Part shown: positions 1 to 6,028 of the stretch, piece after piece
Numbering within the stretch: the first letter of the stretch is position 1
Layout of the letters: the number at the start of each line of letters is the position of its first letter
Assembly: GCA_048204295.1 (NCBI GenBank)
Contig: DBFBLF010000077.1
Span: 1-14,895, forward strand
DNA: 14,895 nucleotides
Direction of reading: 5' to 3'
Source: Metaruminococcus_A sp900762715
GTDB taxonomy: Bacteria > Bacillota > Clostridia > Oscillospirales > Ruminococcaceae
Notes under the pieces: generated by a model
Told to the model about the DNA's origin: nothing
Databases searched by the model: none
The model's input: the letters and a program-made list of their open reading frames with translations, nothing else
Program-made: the position numbers and the translations under genes

Positions 1-128
1 GCGAAAGCCGCCGTCCATGTTATAATAATTACAAATGTAAAAAGAATAAGAATTTTCTGTAAAACCGGGGCTTGTTTGAAGAGGAGCGTTTTATTTTTCA
101 AGCGGCCCTTGACTTATGAGGGAAACGT

Positions 129-1943
129 ATGGACTGGTTTAACCTAATAGTATCGCTCGGCGGCGGACTGGCTCTCTTTTTGTTTGGAATGAACGTCCTG
201 GGGAACAGCCTGGAGAAGCTCTCAGGCGGCCGGATGGAAAAAACCCTGGAGAAGCTGACGAACAGTGTTTGGAAAGGCGTTCTGCTGGGTATGCTGGTCA
301 CAGCGGCCATCCAAAGCTCTTCCGCCACCACCGTTATTGTGGTGGGGCTTGTCAACGCGGGTATTTTAAAGCTCCGTTCCTGTATCGGCGTTATTATGGG
401 GGCGAATATCGGCACAACCGTTACGGCGCAGATTTTAAGAATGGGCGACTTGGAGAGCAACGCGAACGCAAACTTCTTCATGAGCCTGCTCAAGCCCACT
501 ACCCTGGCGCCTATCATTGCGGTGGTCGGCATCATCTTCCTGATGGCGGGCAAAAAGGCGAAATACAAAGATATCGGCACCATTATGCTGGGTTTTTCCG
601 TTCTCTTCACGGGAATGTTCACTATGGAGGCGGCGGTGAAACCACTGGCGGCGGTCCCGGAATTCGCGCAGGTTTTCGCCACCCTGCAAAATCCCATATT
701 GGGTGTGCTTGTCGGCGCAATCGTTACGGCTATTATCCAGAGTTCCTCAGCCTCTGTCGGTATTTTACAGGCGCTTTCGGCAACGGGGGCCATCACTTAT
801 TCGGCTGCCGTTCCAATTATTCTGGGCCAGAATATCGGCACCTGTATCACCTCTCTGCTCGCGAGCATCGGCACCGGCAAAAATGCCAAGCGGACGGCGT
901 TTGTTCACCTTTATTTCAACATCATCGGCGCGGTGCTCTTCCTCGCCGTGGTTTATATTATCCAGTACACTGTCGGGTTCCCGTTCTGGGCTGACGCCAT
1001 TGACAAAGGCGGCATTGCAAACTTCCACACCATATTCAACGTATCGGTCACTCTTGTATTCATCCCGTTTGCCGGGGTTTTGGAAAAGCTTGCAAGACTT
1101 ACCATCCGGGGCGGAGAGGACGAAGACGAGGCGGAGAGCGAAACGAACCTGCTCGACGAACGCCTGCTGGTTTCCCCCGGCCTTGCGCTTGCCCAATGTG
1201 TAACCCTTCTCAAGAAAATGGCCGGCTTTGCCAAGCAGAACCTGTTTGACGCCATGTCTCTCTTTACAAAATTTGATCAGAAGGTGTTCGACCGGGTAAT
1301 GGAGACCGAGGAAACAATCGACCGGATCGAGGACCGGCTGGGCAATTACCTGCAAAAGCTGACTGACCGGGAAATGACCGATACTGAAAGCAAACAGATT
1401 ACCTACCTGCTCCACTTGATTTCGGAAATCGAGCGAATCGGCGACTATGCGGTCAATATTGCCGACCGGGCGGATATGACCCGCAACCGGGGCGCTAAAT
1501 TTTCACAAAAAGGCGAGGCAGAAATGAAGCTGATGTTCACCGCCATTGAAGAGATCGTCACCCTGACCACTTCTATCGTTGAGGAGGCGGACGTCAAAAC
1601 CGCCCTGTTGGTTGAACCGCTTGAGCAAACCATCGACGTATTGGAAGAAGCGCTCAAGGCCAAGCATATCCAGCGCCTTAAAAAGGGAAAATGTTCGGTG
1701 GACACAGGGATTATCTTCTTAGAGACCATTGCCGACCTGGAACGTGTGGCCGACCATTGCTCGAACATCGCGGTCTATGTCATCGGTGACAACAAACTGA
1801 ACACCGAACAGAGCCGGATGATCGAAGGAGAGGTAAACCAGCATGAATTCCTGCGCCGGATGCATGAGGAAGGCGGAACGGTTTACGAAAGCGCCATGAA
1901 AATGTTCATGGAAAAATATGTTGCCCCTTTGCGGAAAGACTAG
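129..1943 (+). CDS. Na+/phosphate cotransporter family protein with C-terminal PhoU domain
   Basis: Predicted inner-membrane sodium-coupled phosphate transporter of the NptA/YjbB (PF02690) family, 604 aa. Two inverted repeats each carry the family QSSS signature: residues 62-65 (QSSSATTV) and 204-207 (QSSSASVG), each followed by a GxNIGT motif (GANIGTT 91-97, GQNIGTC 233-239). Several hydrophobic segments lie between about residues 5 and 320. An acidic hinge (about 329-345) leads to a helical PhoU-like cytoplasmic domain (about 350-570). The start is supported by a GAGGG ribosome site 6 nt upstream. A TATAAT at 21-26 could be its -10 box, but the matching -35 would lie off the left edge. No terminator follows before the next gene. 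The family assignment is firm; phosphate as substrate is inferred from the family. Confidence 0.93.
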   Translation: MDWFNLIVSLGGGLALFLFGMNVLGNSLEKLSGGRMEKTLEKLTNSVWKGVLLGMLVTAAIQSSSATTVIVVGLVNAGILKLRSCIGVIMGANIGTTVTAQILRMGDLESNANANFFMSLLKPTTLAPIIAVVGIIFLMAGKKAKYKDIGTIMLGFSVLFTGMFTMEAAVKPLAAVPEFAQVFATLQNPILGVLVGAIVTAIIQSSSASVGILQALSATGAITYSAAVPIILGQNIGTCITSLLASIGTGKNAKRTAFVHLYFNIIGAVLFLAVVYIIQYTVGFPFWADAIDKGGIANFHTIFNVSVTLVFIPFAGVLEKLARLTIRGGEDEDEAESETNLLDERLLVSPGLALAQCVTLLKKMAGFAKQNLFDAMSLFTKFDQKVFDRVMETEETIDRIEDRLGNYLQKLTDREMTDTESKQITYLLHLISEIERIGDYAVNIADRADMTRNRGAKFSQKGEAEMKLMFTAIEEIVTLTTSIVEEADVKTALLVEPLEQTIDVLEEALKAKHIQRLKKGKCSVDTGIIFLETIADLERVADHCSNIAVYVIGDNKLNTEQSRMIEGEVNQHEFLRRMHEEGGTVYESAMKMFMEKYVAPLRKD

Positions 1944-2043
1944 CGTTTTTGCCCAGAGGCTGTATTTCGCTTTAAAGATGTGATTTATCGGGAATCCGTC
2001 CGTTTAATTTCATTTTAAATCTTCAAAAGGATCGTTTGCAGTA

Positions 2044-2850
2044 ATGAAAGAAATGAGAAAAAAACAATTTCATATACCGTTAACCGCGGCATTAACGGCC
2101 GCGGCCCTGTTAATCCTTTCTTTTTCGGCCTGCAGCCGTGAAGAAGAATCTGCAGGGCTTTCAGAAAGCGCGCCGTCATCTTCTGTTTCGTCCTCCAATT
2201 CAGCTTCTTCAGATGTATCCCAGTCCGTTTCGTCTGAGGGGAACGGGGAAGTTTTGTCCGGGGGAACGTCTTCTTCCAGTTCCGCTTCGCATGAAAGCGC
2301 TGTAGATGACAGTTATTTCAGCGACGTTTTATTTGTCGGCGATTCTTTAACCAACGGCCTTTACCTTTATGGTGATATTAAAACGGCTGATTACTGTTAC
2401 GAGACCAGCGCGACCGCAGCAGGGGTTACCAACGTTACCCCGCTGCTTTCCATGCTCGCCTCCAAAAAATACGGAAAGATTTATATCCTGTTGGGGATTA
2501 ATGAAATGGGCAGCGGAACCAGTTCATATATCGCAAATTATGAGAAGCTGATTGATACGGTCCGAGCCCGCCAGCCAGATGCCGTTATTGTCCTGCAAAC
2601 CATATTGCCGACAAATCCTGCAATGACATGGGATGCTTCAATATTTTCAGTTGAAAATGTACAGGCCAAGAACCGTGCCCTGGCCGAGCTCGCGCAGCGC
2701 AAAGGCGCTGTGCTGGTTGATACCTATTCGGCGTATGCCGATGGGAACGGCATGATGCCGGCGGACTATTGCCGCGACGGGGTTCATCCGCACGCTTCGT
2801 ATTACAGCATCTGGTGCGATTATTTAAGAGCACATATGGTTTCTTCATGA
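2044..2850 (+). CDS. SGNH/GDSL hydrolase family lipoprotein
   Basis: Probable surface-anchored SGNH/GDSL esterase or acetylhydrolase, 268 aa. A basic N-terminus and hydrophobic stretch (about 10-29) end in FSAC, a somewhat atypical lipobox, with Cys30 as the predicted lipidated residue. Residues 31-85 are a Ser-rich low-complexity linker. The hydrolase core then shows block I VGDSLTNG (Ser101 nucleophile), block III-like GINEMGSG (151-158), and DGVHPH near the end (Asp245, His248). The substrate is unknown; cell-wall or polysaccharide O-acyl groups are plausible from the family. An AAAAGGA site lies 12 nt before the chosen ATG; Met4 at 2053 is an alternative start. The TGA stop touches the first A of the terminator stem. 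Confidence 0.88.
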   Translation: MKEMRKKQFHIPLTAALTAAALLILSFSACSREEESAGLSESAPSSSVSSSNSASSDVSQSVSSEGNGEVLSGGTSSSSSASHESAVDDSYFSDVLFVGDSLTNGLYLYGDIKTADYCYETSATAAGVTNVTPLLSMLASKKYGKIYILLGINEMGSGTSSYIANYEKLIDTVRARQPDAVIVLQTILPTNPAMTWDASIFSVENVQAKNRALAELAQRKGAVLVDTYSAYADGNGMMPADYCRDGVHPHASYYSIWCDYLRAHMVSS

Positions 2851-2888
2851 AAAACGCCGCTGTCAAAACAATTGACAGCGGCGTTTTT
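2850..2888. terminator. bidirectional intrinsic terminator between the SGNH hydrolase and the DUF421 gene
   Basis: A perfect 17-bp inverted repeat: AAAAACGCCGCTGTCAA (2850-2866) and its complement at 2872-2888, with a 5-nt loop. The A-tract on one side and T-tract on the other let it work for both converging genes. The left arm begins at the last base of the hydrolase stop codon. Confidence 0.9.
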
Positions 2889-2915
2889 CCTTCTATTCCT
2901 CTGCTTTTAATTTTA

Positions 2916-3632
2916 TTAGTCAAACAGGTCTTTAGGCACAGTTTTATTCTTGAGGTATGCGCTGAAGTTTCCGTTTGTATCGCAGGTGGCGAGAATAATA
3001 TCTGAAAAGTCCTTAATTTTCTGCTCCTTCATCTGGTGTTCCAGCCATTCCCGGTTTTTGCCAATTGCCCCAAGGTGTTTTTCCATGACCTGGCCGTCTA
3101 TGACAATGTTGGCGCAAAGGCCTTCCTTGGGCGGGGTCAGGTTCATATCTTCGGGCGTGACGGGGCGTTTATCGCTCTTTGGCAGAATGCTGAGCTTGCC
3201 GTTGGGTTCTAAAACAGCGTATTCAATATCTGCAAGGTTGAAATAACCCTGTCCCCGGCACTGGCTGAGAAGTTCATTGAGGTCAATTTTCTCATGCTTG
3301 AGGTTGTCGCGCAGAATTCTTCCACGGTCGATGACGATACTGGGCGTACCGTTCATAAAACGCCTGGCCTTGATAGATTTATTGGTTACCACTGAAATAA
3401 TGACGGCAATGACGGCGTAAGCCCCCATGGCGATCAGCGGAAAATGAAAAGGGACTTCATCGTTTGACGCCATTTCCGCCGCGATTGAGCCGATTGAAAT
3501 ACCAATTACATAATCAAAAAAGGTGAGCTGTGAAATCTGTTTGCTCCCCATCAGTTTTGCCAGGACAAAGAGCACTGCGATGGAGATGACGGAGCGGAGT
3601 ATAATTTCGCCAACGTCCAGCACTATATCCAT
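2916..3632 (-). CDS. DUF421 domain-containing membrane protein (YetF/YrbG-like)
   Basis: DUF421 protein, 238 aa from the start chosen here. Three hydrophobic segments at about residues 8-28, 38-56 and 63-83 flank the family-typical stretch from GSKQISQLTFFDY to GSIAAEMA (29-55). A soluble C-terminal domain contains the usual NGTPSIVIDRGRI segment (94-106) and NLADIEYAVLEPNG (132-145). The biochemical role is unsettled; homologues in spore-formers are linked to envelope or spore functions. The frame stays open upstream to an ATG at 3707, but that start lacks a ribosome site. ATG at 3632 has GGAGGG 7 nt upstream (3640-3645 on the plus strand) and places the membrane segment right at the N-terminus. 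The gene converges on the terminator at 2850-2888 and diverges from degV. Confidence 0.88.
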   Translation of the reverse strand: MDIVLDVGEIILRSVISIAVLFVLAKLMGSKQISQLTFFDYVIGISIGSIAAEMASNDEVPFHFPLIAMGAYAVIAVIISVVTNKSIKARRFMNGTPSIVIDRGRILRDNLKHEKIDLNELLSQCRGQGYFNLADIEYAVLEPNGKLSILPKSDKRPVTPEDMNLTPPKEGLCANIVIDGQVMEKHLGAIGKNREWLEHQMKEQKIKDFSDIILATCDTNGNFSAYLKNKTVPKDLFD

Positions 3633-3713
3633 ATTCCATCCCTCCGTTTTTTCAAACACAGGGTTAGTATCTGCAAAAGCGGCGGAATTTATGAGCTTTG
3701 TTTTCAAAACCGA

Positions 3714-3742
3714 TTGAAATCTCAGTTGAAAACAGGTAAAAT
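3714..3742 (+). promoter_or_regulatory. sigma-A type promoter of the DegV gene
   Basis: TTGAAA (3714-3719), 17-bp spacer, TAAAAT (3737-3742). Predicted start of transcription is near 3749, about 27 nt before the ATG. Confidence 0.6.
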
Positions 3743-3775
3743 ATTGAATAATAAAGCGTTTAAGGAGGTTTTTCT

Positions 3776-4624
3776 ATGTCAGGATCCATCCGCATTTCGG
3801 CAGACAGCACCTGTGACTTGTCGCCGGAACAGCTGTCCCGCTACGATATCGGTATCATCCCGCTTTATATCAGTTTAGGGGACGAGTCCATGAAGGACGG
3901 CGTTGAAATTACGGCTCAGACCATTTTCGACTACGTTTCAAAAACCGGGCAGCTCCCCAAAACAGCTGCGCCGTCGGTCGCAGACTATCTCGACTTTTTC
4001 AGGGAGCGCCAAACTTCTCCCAACGATATTCTGATTCATTTTACCATCAGTTCCAAATTTTCAAGCTCTTACCAGAACGCCTGTATCGCCGCGGCGGAGT
4101 TTGAGAACGTGACGGTAATAGATTCCCAGAACCTTTCCACCGGCCACGGCCACGCGGTTATGGAGGCAGCCGTAATGAAAGAGCGCGGCGCTCCGGCCGA
4201 GGATATTGTAAAGCACGTCAGGGAAATCATCCCCAAAATCCGCGCGAGCTTTGTTGTAGACAGGCTTGACTACCTGTATAAAGGCGGCCGCTGTTCCGGC
4301 GTGGCGGCTTTGGGGGCGAACCTCTTAAAGCTTAAACCCTGTATCGAGGTAGTAGACGGTGAGATGAAAGTCGGCAAAAAGTACCGCGGAACCATTGACA
4401 AAGTCCTGCCGCTCTACACGGCGGACAAACTCACCGGCAAAAAAATGAAGAAGGACTTGATCTTCATCACCCACACCGGGTGCAGCAAGGAAATTGTTGA
4501 AAGCGTGCGAAATAAAGTTAAAGAGCTTTATGCGTTTGACGAAATTGTTGAGACGGTTGCGGGCTCTACCATTACTTCCCACTGTGGGCAGAACACCCTC
4601 GGGGTGCTTTATATCGAGGAATAG
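3776..4624 (+). CDS. DegV family fatty-acid-binding protein
   Basis: Cytosolic DegV-family protein, 282 aa, a full-length match to the family. Members bind a fatty acid (FakB-type proteins present it to the kinase FakA). Visible signatures are the N-terminal ADSTCDLS (9-16), the ligand-contact ISSKFSSSYQNA (91-102), IDSQNLSTGHG (115-125), the DRLDYLYKGGRCSG region, and the C-terminal STITSHCGQNTLGVLY (264-279). An AAGGAGG site lies just before the ATG. No fakA-like kinase is nearby, so partnership with a fatty-acid kinase is only family inference. No convincing terminator follows: a GACGCC/GGCGTC hairpin (4624-4644) lacks a T-tract, so read-through into the candidate RNA downstream is possible. 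Confidence 0.93.
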   Translation: MSGSIRISADSTCDLSPEQLSRYDIGIIPLYISLGDESMKDGVEITAQTIFDYVSKTGQLPKTAAPSVADYLDFFRERQTSPNDILIHFTISSKFSSSYQNACIAAAEFENVTVIDSQNLSTGHGHAVMEAAVMKERGAPAEDIVKHVREIIPKIRASFVVDRLDYLYKGGRCSGVAALGANLLKLKPCIEVVDGEMKVGKKYRGTIDKVLPLYTADKLTGKKMKKDLIFITHTGCSKEIVESVRNKVKELYAFDEIVETVAGSTITSHCGQNTLGVLYIEE

Positions 4625-4684
4625 ACGCCTTATATGCGGGCGTCGCACTACAAACTGAGGAATCATGACGAAACTGGGATTATA

Positions 4685-4797
4685 CAAGGCGGCTGGGGGA
4701 TGGAGAAACCGCCTTGGGAAAACAGCTTGTGCGGATAAAAGCCGCCGGCTACAATGGGGGTGGAAACCCCGGTGCCAGTGGGAACTGTTTTCCTTTT
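4685..4797 (+). ncRNA. candidate structured non-coding RNA of unknown family
   Basis: This non-coding stretch is dense in nested complementarity. Hairpin I is CAAGGCGG (4685-4692) with CCGCCTTG (4709-4716). Directly after it a 9-bp long-range stem, GGAAAACAG (4717-4725) with CTGTTTTCC (4785-4793), is followed by TTTT. Inside are GCGG/CCGC (4731-4734 with 4742-4745, loop ATAAAAG) and GGGG/CCCC (4757-4760 with 4767-4770, loop TGGAAA), the latter flanked by GGC/GCC. There is no plus-strand gene directly downstream, so an independent small RNA or degV 3'-UTR element fits better than a riboswitch. I compared it by eye with B12, glycine, ZTP, c-di-GMP, T-box, 6S, SRP and RNase P RNAs and recognised none. 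Confidence 0.4.
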
Positions 4798-4840
4798 AAA
4801 ATAATTCTCTGCTATACCTGCCATCCCCTTTTAAAGAGAG

Positions 4841-4873
4841 AATAACCCCACCTGTTTAACAGGCGGGATTATT
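4841..4873 (-). terminator. terminator-like hairpin at the 3' end of the dead RHH gene
   Basis: AATAACCCCACCTG (4841-4854) pairs with 4860-4873 around a TTTAA loop. Read as minus-strand RNA, the two odd positions become G-U wobbles; read as plus-strand RNA they are C-A mismatches. The hairpin therefore evolved for the minus strand, where it contains the RHH stop codon and is followed by CTCTCTTT. The T-tract is imperfect. Confidence 0.5.
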
Positions 4874-5031
4874 CTTCTTTTAGGTTTTCCAGTGCAATTC
4901 GCACCGCTTCTACTACAAAAGCGGTAAAGGTACACTCTTTTCCCCGTATCTGCAGTTCAATATTCAATATTGTCAATCACGTCATTGGGAAGACGAACGG
5001 CCTTTGAAGTTTGCTGGCGGATTTCGTGGAA
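4869..5031 (-). pseudogene. ribbon-helix-helix (CopG/Arc-like) regulator or antitoxin remnant, frameshifted by a 7-bp duplication
   Basis: Minus-strand translation from 5031 gives an RHH N-terminal strand (TSKAVRLPNDVIDNIE) and then hits a stop at 4957-4959. A different frame continues with ELQIRGKECTFTAFVVEAVR and IALENLKEE, ending at TAA 4869-4871. The break coincides with an exact tandem duplication CAATATT (4958-4964 and 4965-4971). Removing one copy restores a continuous product of about 50 aa with the RHH layout: a basic beta strand, helix 1, then helix 2. The 5' end is also damaged, since an in-frame stop at 5032-5034 precedes the first recognisable residues without a start codon. No partner toxin is visible. 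The RHH assignment rests on pattern; the frameshift and repeat are read directly. Confidence 0.7.
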
Positions 5032-5167
5032 TTACAAAGTTTCTTAACGGAGGTCACATTAAGCGTCCTTTTTATTCGATTATAAAACCACCGTAATAAA
5101 TTATATCGTGCGTAAGATTACAACATATTAAAACGGGTCTGTATATACTTAAGGTTATGGTGTTCAA

Positions 5168-5905
5168 ATGGAAAAAGTAAAAAATTTTATCAAAAATAAC
5201 AAGAAAATTGTAATCCCCGTTGCAGTCTTGCTTGTATTATTGCTTGTGGTAGGTATTTATTTTACATCACAGCCAAGCGTAGAAAGTGACAAGAGGGGAG
5301 ACAGGTACACAGAAGAAAAAATTGAGATATCAAAAGAGGAAAGTAAAACAGAGGATCAGAAAAAGGACGAGAGCAAAGGAGAAACTTCCAGTAATTCTTC
5401 TGCCAAGAATTCTGACGGTAGCAACACTAACAGTTTAAGCGCAAATACAGGCCACAGCGTTAGCAATGGTTCAAGTAATTCTTCTAAAGCTTCAAATCCT
5501 ACACATCAACATAGTTGGAAAGAACACACCGTTAAGAAATGGGTGGAGAATATTGTGACGATAGTAGATCAGCCAGAAAGATATGAAAAATACACTCTAT
5601 ATCGAATGTACTGGTATAATACGGGCACATGGGAAGAGACACGGGACCCCTCTCGATTCAAAACATGGAGTCGGGACAGAGTAGGCGGACAGTTAGCGCC
5701 TAACTCACAGACTATGGTGTCAAATCCTGAGGACTGTCCGCTATTTACAGGATACAATGAGCATGGTCAGCCTACCTTTACAGGTGACCATGCTATTATC
5801 TCGGGGCTTTATGACAAGATTCCAGCGGTCACCCATCAAGAAGACCACGGTCACTATGAGACATACGTCGACTATCAATATTGCGACTGCGGTGCTAAAA
5901 AGTAA
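5168..5905 (+). CDS. membrane-anchored protein with His/Cys-bearing extracellular domain, function unknown
   Basis: 245 aa, probably anchored by one N-terminal membrane segment (14-32) behind a Lys-rich start, with the bulk outside the cell. Residues 38-110 are a charged then Ser/Asn-rich linker without obvious structure. The C-terminal domain (113-245) opens with HQHSWKEH (113-120) followed by a WVENIVTIVDQPE segment, and closes with HQEDHGHYE (223-231) and YCDCGA (238-243). This spacing of His pairs and CxC suggests a metal site (inference). Similar H-x-W...CxCGA tails occur in uncharacterised clostridial surface proteins, from memory. The ribosome site is weak (AAGG, 13 nt upstream). Codon use and flanks are A+T-rich compared with both neighbours, consistent with acquisition. 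Confidence 0.7.
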   Translation: MEKVKNFIKNNKKIVIPVAVLLVLLLVVGIYFTSQPSVESDKRGDRYTEEKIEISKEESKTEDQKKDESKGETSSNSSAKNSDGSNTNSLSANTGHSVSNGSSNSSKASNPTHQHSWKEHTVKKWVENIVTIVDQPERYEKYTLYRMYWYNTGTWEETRDPSRFKTWSRDRVGGQLAPNSQTMVSNPEDCPLFTGYNEHGQPTFTGDHAIISGLYDKIPAVTHQEDHGHYETYVDYQYCDCGAKK

Positions 5906-5992
5906 GATAATCCACTATCGGAATATCTCTTGTTTATTGCTGTTTTTAGTCATGTCAAGGCTCTTTATAAAATGAGTAAATATTGTATTTAT

Positions 5993-6025
5993 AAAAAATC
6001 CCGGCTGGATTTCCAGCCGGGATTT
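5993..6025 (-). terminator. intrinsic terminator of the csoR-ATPase operon
   Basis: AAATCCCGGCTGG (5996-6008) pairs perfectly with 6013-6025 around a 4-nt loop. On the minus strand it is followed by a run of six T (5993-5998 on the plus strand). It starts 4 bp after the ATPase stop. It may also stop plus-strand transcription from the 5168 gene, though the plus-side T-run is shorter. Confidence 0.88.
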
Positions 6026-6028
6026 AAA

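Noticed and set aside
765..1415. 216-codon minus-strand frame inside the phosphate transporter gene
   Set aside because: Antisense shadow of a clearly coding region, without ribosome site or motif.
1944..2043. Terminator or promoter between the phosphate transporter and the SGNH hydrolase
   Set aside because: No convincing hairpin with T-tract and no promoter pair with acceptable spacing was found.
3633..3707. 25-residue N-terminal extension of the DUF421 protein
   Set aside because: No ribosome site at 3707, whereas GGAGGG is ideally placed for the ATG at 3632 and the family normally starts just before the first membrane segment.
4624..4644. GACGCC/GGCGTC hairpin at the end of degV as a terminator
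   Set aside because: The stem is only 6 bp with a 9-nt loop and is not followed by a T-tract.
4685..4797. Cobalamin or other known riboswitch
   Set aside because: GGAGAAACCGCC vaguely recalls the B12 box, but it lies at the wrong end of the structure, the core motifs are missing, and no plus-strand gene follows closely.
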